A stretch of 64,000 nt of DNA from CAYNVQ01 sp964400735. GTDB lineage: Bacteria > Acidobacteriota > Aminicenantia > Aminicenantales > Aminicenantaceae. The position numbers and the translations under genes were made by a program. Of this stretch, positions 16,377-24,783 are shown piece after piece. The stretch covers positions 1 to 64,000 of the forward strand of contig CAYNVQ010000001.1 in NCBI GenBank assembly GCA_964400735.1, written 5' to 3'. Numbering within the stretch: the first letter of the stretch is position 1; each line of letters starts with the position of its first letter. The notes beneath the pieces are model-generated. The model did no database searches, was not told the DNA's origin, and saw only the letters and a program-made list of their open reading frames with translations.

Positions 16377-19019
16377 TCATTCATGCCGCAGGGAATCGGC
16401 CGGATTTGCGATGGCGGATTTGACGGCCTGGTAGCTGACCGTCAACAGGGCGATCAACAGCGTAAGTGATCCCGCCCCTACGAACACCCAAACACTCATT
16501 GAAACCCTGTAGGAAAAATCTTCGAGCCACCCCTTCATCACCCAAAACGCCACCGGCCAGGCGATCACATTGGCTACAGCAATCAGTATCATGAACTCCC
16601 TGGTCATCAGTCGGACGATGTTCGGAGATGTGGCCCCCAACACTTTCCGGATACCGATCTCCTTGGTTCTCTGCTCCGCCATAAAAGCCGCCAGCCCGAA
16701 CAATCCCAAACACCCGATAAAAACCGCAAAACCAGCGAACACGCCAAAAATCTGGCCGATTCTCTGCTCGGCTTGGTACATGTTGGCAAATCGTTCATCC
16801 AAAAAGCTGTATTCGAACGGCTGGTTGGGCAAAAATCTTTTCCATTCCTTCTGCAACAGACTGATCGTTCCTGAAATGTCCTCGGTTTCCACCCGAAAGG
16901 AAATATTATCATTGTTTTCTCCCAGAAACATCACCAACGGTCCGATCGTTTCTTTTAGTGTCTCGAAATGAAAATCTTCCACCACCCCGATCACTTCATA
17001 AAGATCGATATCCCCTTGGTCAGAGATGACCACGCCAATCCTCTTGCCCACAGGCTGTGCCCAATCGAACTGTTTGGCTGCCGCCTGGTTGATGATAGTT
17101 GCCTTGGTGTCTGTGGAATAATCCCTCGAAAAATCTCTCCCTTCCGCAATCTTCATTCCCATCGTCGTGATGTAGTCATAATCGACGATCCAGTTTTGCA
17201 TGGACGTCGCCTTTTGGCTGTTTATTTCTCCCTCGGGCAAGACCGCTGAGATGTTGTGATTAGAGGGGACGGGAAGATAGCCTGAGATGGAGGCGTTGAC
17301 GATCTGAGGATAAGTCAGCATCTGGTTTCTGAATGTCTCGGCCTGATCGCCGAGTAAATAGGTGTTGTTCAGAATAACAACCTGCTCTTTGTCATAGCCC
17401 AGCCTTTTGTTCTGGATGTAATGGAGCTGATCATAGACCACGAAGGTCCCGATGATCAGGACGATAGAGGCGGCAAACTGGAAGACCACCAAACCGTTCC
17501 GAAGCCATCCGGTTTTGAATCCGGATTTCAATTGCCCTTTCAAGACATTGACTGGTTGATAGGCTGAAATAAAAAAAGCTGAGTAACTGCCGGCCAAAAT
17601 CCCCACGATGATTGTAACCAAAACCAGCACCGATACCATGACAGGGTTTCCAAGATCTGACATCGACAAAACTTTCCCGGATAATGAGTTGAAAAAAGGA
17701 AGAGCCAATCTCACCAGACCCAGCGCCAACACCAAAGAAACGAGGCATAACATCATCGATTCTGTCAGGAACTGCCTAATAAGCTGAAATCGGACTGAGC
17801 CCAAAACCTTCCGGATTCCCACTTCCCTGGCTCTTCCGGCTGACCGGGCCGTCGAGAGGTTCGTGTAGTTGATCGCAGCGATGATGAGGATAAAAAGAGC
17901 GACTGCCATGAAAATATATACATATTTGACATCGCTCGTCGGCTCCAGCTCTGCTATCAAATCTGAATGGAGATGGATATCCCGGAGAGGCTGAAGAAAG
18001 AACTCCGCTTTAAGTTCATTTTCTTCTGCGAGTTTTTCCATGGATTTTCCCATGGCAGTCTCGAGCTGAGGACCCATATATTTGACAAGCATATCCGGGA
18101 ACTTGGCTTCGAGCGATTCAGGATCGGCCCCCTTATGGAGAAAGACATATGTCTGGAAATTATTGCTCAACCAGAAATCGCTTTTGCTTTCATCAAGAGA
18201 TGCCATGGAAACAAAGACATCAAAATGAAAATGGGAATTACCAGGGATTTCTTCGAAAACACCCGTCACCATATAGTCTGTCCGATCGTTGAGCCGGAGT
18301 GCTTTGCCGATTGGATCTTCGTCCCCGAAATATTTTTGTGCCGTTTGTCGGCTCAGTATAAGCATGTTCGGATCACTCAGAGCGGTATCCGGATTTCCCT
18401 TGAGAAGCGGAATGCTGAAAATGTCGAAAAAGGAGGGGTCTACATAGGAAACCCGAGTTTCCCTGAAGGTGTTGTCCCCATAGCGGAAGATGTATTTCCC
18501 GCTCTGGCGGAAACGGACGGCATTATCCACTTCGGGAAATTCATCCTTGAGGGCCTGGGCCATCGGTGCAGGCGCCACGGCAATATCGAAACCTCTCCCC
18601 CCGTAAAAGAACGAGCCTGCCACGCGATAAATCCTATCGGCCTTTTCGTTGAAGGCGTCATAATTCAGTTCATCGCTGACAAACATCAAGATGAGCAGAC
18701 AACTGGCCATCCCGATTGCCAGACCGGAAATGTTGATCAAAGAATAACCTTTGTGCCTTTTAATGTTCCTCCAGGCAACAACCAAATTGTTCTTAAACAT
18801 GATGTAACTCCATAGGATGTGATTGATGACGGCTAACATCACGAGCTGCAGGGCCTGCCGTTTGTACCAGGCCCGAGCCCGTCTCTCCCCCCGCTCATAG
18901 ACGAGATATTGGTAGCGCTCCTCGAGGTCACCCAGCCGCACAGAGCGCTCCGTTTCATCCAGCGCCCGGCTGACCAGACGCTCGGCCAGCGGAGGGGGAT
19001 AGAAATGCCGTTTAGCCAT
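16377..19019 (-). CDS. Prefix-domain FtsX/MacB-like ABC permease (module D)
   Basis: This 880-aa protein has a prefix domain at residues 1-80 (PPPLAERLVSRAL, RLGDLEERYQYLVYERG, WYKRQALQL). The permease part starts FKNNLVVAWRNIKRHKGYSLI and ISGLAIGMASCLLI. The FtsX loops are GRAREVGIRKVLGSVR and TKEIGIRKVLGAT, and the protein ends PADSLRHE. I chose the ATG at 19017-19019, 11 nt after the PadR stop; an in-frame ATG 15 codons upstream would overlap padR. Base composition looks more GC-rich than module C, so the modules were probably not all copied recently. Confidence 0.83.
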   Translation of the reverse strand: MAKRHFYPPPLAERLVSRALDETERSVRLGDLEERYQYLVYERGERRARAWYKRQALQLVMLAVINHILWSYIMFKNNLVVAWRNIKRHKGYSLINISGLAIGMASCLLILMFVSDELNYDAFNEKADRIYRVAGSFFYGGRGFDIAVAPAPMAQALKDEFPEVDNAVRFRQSGKYIFRYGDNTFRETRVSYVDPSFFDIFSIPLLKGNPDTALSDPNMLILSRQTAQKYFGDEDPIGKALRLNDRTDYMVTGVFEEIPGNSHFHFDVFVSMASLDESKSDFWLSNNFQTYVFLHKGADPESLEAKFPDMLVKYMGPQLETAMGKSMEKLAEENELKAEFFLQPLRDIHLHSDLIAELEPTSDVKYVYIFMAVALFILIIAAINYTNLSTARSAGRAREVGIRKVLGSVRFQLIRQFLTESMMLCLVSLVLALGLVRLALPFFNSLSGKVLSMSDLGNPVMVSVLVLVTIIVGILAGSYSAFFISAYQPVNVLKGQLKSGFKTGWLRNGLVVFQFAASIVLIIGTFVVYDQLHYIQNKRLGYDKEQVVILNNTYLLGDQAETFRNQMLTYPQIVNASISGYLPVPSNHNISAVLPEGEINSQKATSMQNWIVDYDYITTMGMKIAEGRDFSRDYSTDTKATIINQAAAKQFDWAQPVGKRIGVVISDQGDIDLYEVIGVVEDFHFETLKETIGPLVMFLGENNDNISFRVETEDISGTISLLQKEWKRFLPNQPFEYSFLDERFANMYQAEQRIGQIFGVFAGFAVFIGCLGLFGLAAFMAEQRTKEIGIRKVLGATSPNIVRLMTREFMILIAVANVIAWPVAFWVMKGWLEDFSYRVSMSVWVFVGAGSLTLLIALLTVSYQAVKSAIANPADSLRHE

Positions 19020-19030
19020 GATCCGAAGAC

Positions 19031-19351
19031 TCAGTTCAGCGAATCTTCCGGAATGGAGCCCCACACAGCATCCTGCACCTTGCGAATTTCAAAGAGGGCT
19101 TTTTGCCCGTCCGCGGTTAGCTTATAGAAGTTTTTAGGCCGTCCGCCACGTTCCGGGGTCGAGCCGCCCTGTCGTTTCTTCACGTAACCCTTCCGGGTCA
19201 GCCTGTCCAGGGGATCATAGATCTGGGCAAAGGACCAGACCTTTCCTGTTTTGTCCTGGAGGAACTCCAGGATGGAAATTCCATAAGCGTTGTCCTCAAG
19301 GCTGAGGATGGCCAGAAGGATCAGCTCCTCGGCGCGAGAGATAAGGTTCAT
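19031..19351 (-). CDS. PadR-family transcriptional regulator (module D)
   Basis: This 106-aa PadR protein shows ELILLAILSLEDNAYGISI, FAQIYDPLDRLTRKGYV and ERGGRPKNFYKLTADGQKAL. It is followed after 11 nt by the permease. The leader contains an imperfect AT-rich dyad (ATTATATACGTTAATAAT, about 19402-19421). That dyad is weaker than the module C and E palindromes. Confidence 0.9.
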   Translation of the reverse strand: MNLISRAEELILLAILSLEDNAYGISILEFLQDKTGKVWSFAQIYDPLDRLTRKGYVKKRQGGSTPERGGRPKNFYKLTADGQKALFEIRKVQDAVWGSIPEDSLN

Positions 19352-19582
19352 GTGTTTTTCCTCCTGAATCCGGGTCGTTTGAAGGAGTTATTACGGATTC
19401 CGATATTATATACGTTAATAATAATAAAAAGGTTGCTGTTTCCGTTCATATTTTTTTCTCCTTTCGATATCGAACTCCCGGATTTCTATAGCCTCCCTTT
19501 TCCGTTCAAGGGCAAGAAATACAAGAAAGCTCACAGGGCGGGGTATATAGCGGATTAGAAGAGAATTTTTTTCTTTGATAGG

Positions 19583-20431
19583 TCAAAATTTGAACTTATA
19601 TCCCACACGGAATGAAAATCCTGAGAAGCTGAGATTAGATATTTGATAAAAAATGTCTCCCCATGCTTCTTCCCCTCCGAGTCTCTGGATATACATGAAA
19701 GTTGATTTGCCTTCCTGCTGTTTAATGTCATCCCCCAATATATCGAATAAACCTGAAGCATCGGCGATTTGACTTACGGAGTCAAAATTTCTGATATTTA
19801 CAATTCGATAAATGGCCTCGATAAATAAGGAAGATCGGTTCGATACATCATATTCAAATCCGACTCCTGCATGATAACCCAAGGAATTGAAATTGCTTTT
19901 GTATAACCAATAGGAATAATTCCATGAATTTTCAGGATCATTGAGGTTGTATTCCACATCTGTTGAAATGCATGAAATCTTTCCAAAATAATAGCCCAAT
20001 CCTCCAAGAACAACGATTTCTCCCTCAAGCATTATTGGATAGGACCAAATCGCTGACAGATAAAGGGGATATAAGTCAGAACTAAACATGGGATTGTAAG
20101 CGAAATCTCCGCTTATGTTACCTCCCTGGGGGAATAAAAATCGACCGAAGCTTCCACTTATCCCTTCTGAAATGTACCCAGCCCCAATTGATAATCCAAA
20201 ATTAGCATTGAACTTATAAACAAGCTCAATACTTACATCAAGGGGCATATTTGTTTTTTCTCCACTTGATAAATGAAGACCATAAAAGTTTGTTGTCAAT
20301 ACCCACATATCTTTAATTTTTCCATAAGAGGAGAATCCTACTCCTAATTTTAACTCTAGCTGGCCGGATTCCAGACTAACAGGAAAGAAAAAAATTATAC
20401 AAACGATCAATGAAAAAATGTGTTTATTCAC
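19583..20431 (-). CDS. Outer-membrane beta-barrel protein
   Basis: This 282-aa product has a cleavable signal peptide (residues 1-20, HIFSLIVCIIFFFPVSLESG). Repeated amphipathic beta-strands with Gly/aromatic belts follow (LELKLGVGFSSYG, GLSIGAGYISEG, VVLGGLGYYFG, SLGYHAGVGFEYDVS). The C-terminal strand is FSFRVGYKFKF, ending in Phe, the usual BAM recognition signal. It fits an 8- to 12-strand OmpW/OprF-like barrel of the OMP_b-brl type. It sits alone between modules D and E, interrupting the array. Ligand or function cannot be inferred. Confidence 0.7.
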   Translation of the reverse strand: MNKHIFSLIVCIIFFFPVSLESGQLELKLGVGFSSYGKIKDMWVLTTNFYGLHLSSGEKTNMPLDVSIELVYKFNANFGLSIGAGYISEGISGSFGRFLFPQGGNISGDFAYNPMFSSDLYPLYLSAIWSYPIMLEGEIVVLGGLGYYFGKISCISTDVEYNLNDPENSWNYSYWLYKSNFNSLGYHAGVGFEYDVSNRSSLFIEAIYRIVNIRNFDSVSQIADASGLFDILGDDIKQQEGKSTFMYIQRLGGEEAWGDIFYQISNLSFSGFSFRVGYKFKF

Positions 20432-20568
20432 GCTTACCCCTTTGACACTTTAATCTTACATTTATTTGCGATAAATCACAATATCAGACAATCATGTGCA
20501 TTTGGCGTCCCTTTTAATTTTCAATGGACCTGAAAATAAAAACGCTGGATGAAAATATCGATTTTAAA

Positions 20569-20809
20569 GGGATTCGTGCCCCACTGTTTTTGTAAGTTGT
20601 TTTATATCAAGCAATTGCGCACTATATTATTGAAAACACAAAATATTATCTTTTCGTATTCTTTCGTTTATTTTGATTTTTTTTCGTGTTTTTTGCCTTG
20701 AGATGGACACAAAATGGACACAAGCCTGTCTCAGCGGCTTCTCATGATAGACAAAATGGACTTAAAGTCATGAACAGGGGATTTCTTAGCTCATTGATGA
20801 ACCGATTGT
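20569..20809. repeat. Permease 3'-flank repeat R1, copy 2
   Basis: This is homologous to 16139-16376 over its whole length: GGGATTCGTGCCCC, TTTTTGTAAGTTG, AAGCAATTG, TATCTTTTCGTATTC, ATGGACACAAAATGGACACA and GACAAAATGGACTTAAAGTC, running into the module E permease stop. The tRNA-like part is more eroded here. No gene is visible in the 378 bp between the beta-barrel gene and the permease. Confidence 0.65.
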
Positions 20810-23401
20810 TCATTCATATCGCAGGGAATCGACCGGATTGGCGGTGGCCGCTTTGATAGATTGGAAGCTGATCGTTACCACTGCGATTGCCAATCCAATC
20901 AAAGAAGAAAGTAGGAAGACAGGCCAGGTAAGGTTGATCCGGTAGGCGAAATTAGCCAACCAGGTTTTCATGATGTAGTAAGAAACAGGCCAGGCGATCA
21001 CATTAGCAACCACGACCAGCACAAGAGATTCTTTTATCATCAGAGTGACAATCGACCTGAAGGGTGCCCCTAGGACTTTCCTGATCCCGATTTCTTTTGT
21101 CCTCTGTTCCGAAGAATGAGCCACAAGTCCGAACAATCCCAGGCAGGAGATGAAAATTGCAAGGAGTGCAAAGTATCTGTAGATCTGGCTGTTGCGATGG
21201 ACGTTATCATAACTCTTGTTTAAAATATCCTCGAGAAAAAAATATTCGAAAGGCGAATCAGGGAAATGTTCTTTCCATTTAGTTTCTATAAAGCTTAGGG
21301 TTGAAGGTATCGGTTTGGTTTCGGAATCAAGCTTAATCCCTATGTATCTGGATCTTTCCGGCCTGTAGACAAACAAAACCGGATCAAGCTCGTATTGGAG
21401 TGAAAAAATATGAATGTCATTGACCACACCAAGTATAGTCCAGTCTTTATCAGCAAAGTTCACTCTTTTCCCGATGGGATTTTCATCTCCCATGATACGA
21501 GCAGCTGAATCGCTGATCACGATGGAATCTGAAAAGCTTGTCAATTTCAGATGGGAGAAAACATTTCCTTTGAGGATTTTTATCCCGTAGGTTTTGAAAA
21601 AATCATCACCTACATATTGCCCATGAAAAAGAATTTTTTGTTCGGGATCTTTTCCATCCCAATGGATGCTCTGCGTGGCAAAGACGCTTCCGATGCCGGG
21701 AGGCATTCCGGATGCCGTCACATTCAGGATACGCGGATTGTTCTTGATTTCGTTTCGGAACGCCTCATAATGCTGTACATTCATTTTATTGACTCCTACT
21801 ATGCACATATCCTTTTTTTCGAACCCGATATCTTTCTCCAAAAAGAAATTAAACTGTTTTGAAGATACACTCGCACTGATAAGCAGAAAAATGGAAACTG
21901 CAAACTGTACGATTACCAGGCTCCTTTTCAATATGGCTTTTTTGGAGCCTGCACTGAAATTCTTTTTGAGGGCAAACTGTGGGCGGAACGAGGATAAGAA
22001 AAAGGTAGGATATCCTCCCGCAATAAACCCTGTAAAAATAGCGATCAGGACGACTCCGCACAATTGACTCGGATGAGAAAATAGAGTAAATGACACGGAT
22101 TTTCCGCTTATGTTATTGAATGTAGGAAGGAAGAAATAGACAAGCAGCAAAGCAAGAATTAGTGATAACAGGGAAAAACAAAGAGATTCCCCGAGGAATT
22201 GTCTGATGAGATTCCCTTTTTTGGCGCCTACTACCTTTCGAATTCCGATTTCTTTAGCTCTGCTGAGGGAACAGGCTGTTGTCAGGTTCGTAAAATTGAA
22301 GCAAGCGATAAGAAGCACGAGCCCGGCCAAAAGAGAGAATATGGTGATGTTCTTCATTCCAGTCGGCTCCCCATTGATGTTGTAAAGACGTATGGAATTA
22401 ACCGGCTGGAGGACGAGTTGAATTTCGGATGCGCTTTCTGAGTGTTCATTAAAAACAAGAGCAATTTTTTCGTTGACCTTCTTATAATCGACACCCTTTT
22501 CCAGCAGGATATAGGTGATGAAACGGTATTCTTCCCAATTTTCAAATCCAGAAGCATAATTTTTGTAAAGCAAAACGGGAACAAGACAGAGAAAGCTGTA
22601 ATAGCTAGACTCGAAATGAGTGTTATGGGGGATATTTTTTATCACGCCGGTGACTTTAAGATCCAGTGTATTATCCAGAGTCATGGTTTTTCCGACCGGT
22701 TCTTCTTTTCCGAAATATTTTTCAGCCATCTCTTCTGTCAGAACGATGGAGTTTATGTTTTTTAAGGAATTCCGGGGATTCCCTTTGATGAATTCAAAGG
22801 AAAAAAGGTCGAAAAAAGATGGATCTGCAAAACCGAAACTGTTCTCGTTGAACAGGCAGTCTTTGTACCGGAGTGTCCGGTTCCTGAGAAAATGGAATCT
22901 TGAAGCATCTTTGATTTCGGGTATACTCTCCTTTAGGACTTCCGCAGCAAGCCAGGGGGTCTTGATATCGACCATATCCCGCCTATTTTGCTGTTGTTCA
23001 ACCACAACAAGCCTGTAGAGTTCGTCGCTGTGGCTGAAAAACCTATCGAAGCTCATCTCATCCTGAACCCATAAAAATATGAGAATGCAACAGGTCATTC
23101 CCAACGTCAATCCGGAAATATTGATGAAAGAAAAAACTTTTTGTTTTTTCATTTTGCGAAGAGTTGTAATCAGATAATTTTTGAACATGGCGGCTCCAAA
23201 AAAGACTTGTCGTTCAGTAAGGCTGAGTATTGATCCAATGACCTGTTTCCAGTACCAGAAACAAGCATTCATTCGGTTTTTATCAATTGAAATTTCTGAG
23301 AAGTATTCATCCAAATCATTGACTAAAGTAGATTTTTCTTCATCTTTACAGTATTTGTTCCACAACCACCGTGCAAGACGGGGAGGAGTATGCTGTTTCA
23401 T
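20810..23401 (-). CDS. Prefix-domain FtsX/MacB-like ABC permease (module E)
   Basis: This 863-aa protein starts MKQHTPPRLARWLWNKY, within the prefix domain (residues 1-78, then DLDEYFSEISIDKNR and CFWYWKQVI). The permease part starts FKNYLITTLRKMKKQKVFSFI and ISGLTLGMTCCILI. The FtsX loops are SRAKEIGIRKVVGAKK and TKEIGIRKVLGAP, ending PVDSLRYE. I chose the ATG at 23399-23401, with TGAGGGTG upstream, 11 nt after the PadR stop. It is the first module of the array in the direction of transcription. Confidence 0.84.
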   Translation of the reverse strand: MKQHTPPRLARWLWNKYCKDEEKSTLVNDLDEYFSEISIDKNRMNACFWYWKQVIGSILSLTERQVFFGAAMFKNYLITTLRKMKKQKVFSFINISGLTLGMTCCILIFLWVQDEMSFDRFFSHSDELYRLVVVEQQQNRRDMVDIKTPWLAAEVLKESIPEIKDASRFHFLRNRTLRYKDCLFNENSFGFADPSFFDLFSFEFIKGNPRNSLKNINSIVLTEEMAEKYFGKEEPVGKTMTLDNTLDLKVTGVIKNIPHNTHFESSYYSFLCLVPVLLYKNYASGFENWEEYRFITYILLEKGVDYKKVNEKIALVFNEHSESASEIQLVLQPVNSIRLYNINGEPTGMKNITIFSLLAGLVLLIACFNFTNLTTACSLSRAKEIGIRKVVGAKKGNLIRQFLGESLCFSLLSLILALLLVYFFLPTFNNISGKSVSFTLFSHPSQLCGVVLIAIFTGFIAGGYPTFFLSSFRPQFALKKNFSAGSKKAILKRSLVIVQFAVSIFLLISASVSSKQFNFFLEKDIGFEKKDMCIVGVNKMNVQHYEAFRNEIKNNPRILNVTASGMPPGIGSVFATQSIHWDGKDPEQKILFHGQYVGDDFFKTYGIKILKGNVFSHLKLTSFSDSIVISDSAARIMGDENPIGKRVNFADKDWTILGVVNDIHIFSLQYELDPVLFVYRPERSRYIGIKLDSETKPIPSTLSFIETKWKEHFPDSPFEYFFLEDILNKSYDNVHRNSQIYRYFALLAIFISCLGLFGLVAHSSEQRTKEIGIRKVLGAPFRSIVTLMIKESLVLVVVANVIAWPVSYYIMKTWLANFAYRINLTWPVFLLSSLIGLAIAVVTISFQSIKAATANPVDSLRYE

Positions 23402-23412
23402 CTTTATCACCC

Positions 23413-23736
23413 TCAGATTTTTTTCAACTTCCGCTCCGCTCCCTTCCATAAGGATCTTTGAAACTCTCTGGTATTCCGAAGAGCTTTGGCTCCTGAGGAT
23501 GTAAGGGAGTAAAAGACCTTTTTGCGGCCACCTTTAGCAGGCGCTTCCTCGGCCATTCTTTTATCTATATAGCCCTTCCTATGCAAGGAATCCAGAGAGA
23601 CCCACAGGCTGCCGATGGTCAGTTTCTTACCTGCGTTCTGCTTGATTTCTTTGAGAATATTAAGAGCAAAAGCATTGTCTTTGAGCCTGAGGATAGAGAG
23701 AAGAAGTATTTCTTCGGCTCGGGTGAGTACTTTCAT
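23413..23736 (-). CDS. PadR-family transcriptional regulator (module E)
   Basis: This 107-aa PadR protein shows EILLLSILRLKDNAFALNI, TIGSLWVSLDSLHRKGYI and AKGGRKKVFYSLTSSGAKAL. A striking 37-bp palindrome lies 44 bp upstream (23780-23816). The gene heads a two-gene unit with the module E permease. Confidence 0.9.
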   Translation of the reverse strand: MKVLTRAEEILLLSILRLKDNAFALNILKEIKQNAGKKLTIGSLWVSLDSLHRKGYIDKRMAEEAPAKGGRKKVFYSLTSSGAKALRNTREFQRSLWKGAERKLKKI

Positions 23737-23779
23737 GGCTATCCTTTCATATAATGAGACGAATCATTCCGACAAATGG

Positions 23780-23816
23780 TTGCCATCAATTACTATTTAA
23801 TAGTAATTGATGGCAA
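23780..23816. promoter_or_regulatory. 37-bp perfect palindrome upstream of padR (module E)
   Basis: The left arm TTGCCATCAATTACTATT and right arm AATAGTAATTGATGGCAA are fully complementary (18 bp each) around a single T. The 1-nt centre and lack of a T-tract argue against a terminator. They favour a dimer- or tetramer-binding operator at the padR promoter, or a cruciform. Confidence 0.6.
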
Positions 23817-24151
23817 AGTCAAGAAAAATAACACCAATTCAGCAAGAATGTTAAATGCTTTCTTAGAGAAGTGTCGGGGCGAGGATTCATCTCCACCTTT
23901 ATAATTAGGGATTTGCCTCATTGAATTTGCTCGCAAATCTTCATCAATTATCCTAAGCGCTTATTGCTGTTTGATTACAGTAACCTCCTGTTTAAAAAAA
24001 GGTGAGGCGGTCCTTCAGTCTACAATTAGGTGTCAAGATAAGAAGTTTTAGGCGAGGTTATAAACGGTTGATAGCTTCAGCAAAAAAGAGATTTGGTCAT
24101 AATGGTTTGTGATTCCGCCGAAAATTGTTGATAATAAAACAGTTATAAGAG

Positions 24152-24200
24152 TGGCTGAGAAGCAGGGATTCGAACCCCAATTCCCTAATTCAGAGTCATG
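24152..24200 (-). tRNA. tRNA 3'-half fragment (Gln-like anticodon arm), not a complete gene
   Basis: Read on the minus strand it gives an anticodon-like loop CTCTGAA (anticodon CTG if functional), a short variable region, a T-arm GGGGTTCGAATCCCTG and the acceptor end CTTCTCAGCCA with encoded CCA. The anticodon stem has a mismatch, and no matching 5' acceptor strand or D-arm lies upstream. It is therefore a truncated copy, as left at attachment sites of elements that integrate into tRNA 3' ends. A diverged relative of its T-arm and acceptor occurs in repeat R1 at 16123-16155. Confidence 0.5.
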
Positions 24201-24380
24201 TGTCCTGTTTGAGAGGCCTATCGATTTATAACATGTGGGTTCTGATTCCGCATCGGGTTAGCAAAATCCGTGCTAAATGCTGGCCAAAACATGCATAAAC
24301 TTGTCTATTTTTAACTGACAGTGCTCAAGTCAAAAACGCCTTTTTCCCCCTGTTAGAAGGGGAGAGGGGATTTCTCACAG

Positions 24381-24427
24381 AGCGGGCTCAAAACCCGGAG
24401 TTCATCGGTTCAAATTCAGCCCGCTAC
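24381..24427 (+). tRNA. Second tRNA-like 3'-half fragment, degenerate
   Basis: AGCGGGCTCAAAACCCGG can form a 4-bp anticodon-like stem with loop CTCAAAA. GGTTCAAATTC resembles a T-loop and AGCCCGCTA a 3' acceptor strand. The T-stem does not pair properly and no 5' half exists. It is most likely a decayed tRNA piece; chance similarity is possible. Confidence 0.3.
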
Positions 24428-24511
24428 AGACGCTTTTTTCATTCTTTGGCGGTTTTGTCTTCCCTGACCTAGCTGCTGCATGTTATCGCTCCCATTCCGT
24501 CTTTGTTGGAC

Positions 24512-24664
24512 TCACACAACCTTTACCAGGTGCATGAAGGATGCGGATATCAGGCCCACCGTGAAATTATCGTCGATTCCCTTCAGAAACTTGACCAGGA
24601 AATAGGCCGGAGAGATCGTCCATATAAAATAGCCGGAGAAAATTGCTAAAAATCCCAGCCACAT
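24512..24664 (-). pseudogene. Short membrane-protein reading frame, possible remnant
   Basis: This 50-codon frame starts MWLGFLAIFSGYFIWTIS and continues with PAYFLVKFLKGIDD and VGLISASFMHLVKVV. It has two hydrophobic segments and coding-like composition, but no ribosome-binding site. It may be a leftover of a larger membrane-protein gene or a genuine small membrane protein. The family is not recognised. Confidence 0.3.
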
Positions 24665-24783
24665 TATAATTTTGATTTCTGTTTACTGACGTCCCATCTG
24701 AGATTACCACAGCCTCAATAGCGTGGTCAACGGGTTGTACTCGTCCTGTCAGGAAATGTTTGTCAGGAAAGGTTAATATAGTT

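Larger units (their letters stand above)
23817..24511. other. Gene-poor region with decayed tRNA-like pieces
   Basis: No protein-coding gene is supported. The stretch includes a short AT-rich part with similarity to the left edge of repeat R1 (TTATAAGAGTGGCTGAGAAG at about 24143-24162) and two tRNA-like 3' halves described separately. It separates the permease array from the conserved genes to the right and looks like an old insertion/deletion hot spot. Confidence 0.5.

Noticed and set aside
17967..18815. 282-codon open frame antisense to the module D permease
   Set aside because: Lies wholly inside the permease gene on the opposite strand, shows no family similarity, and its length is explained by the coding bias of the real gene.
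24230..24265. tRNA-Gln-like sequence GGGTTCTGATTCCG on the plus strand
   Set aside because: Only an anticodon-loop-like match; no D-arm, T-arm or acceptor stem can be built around it.
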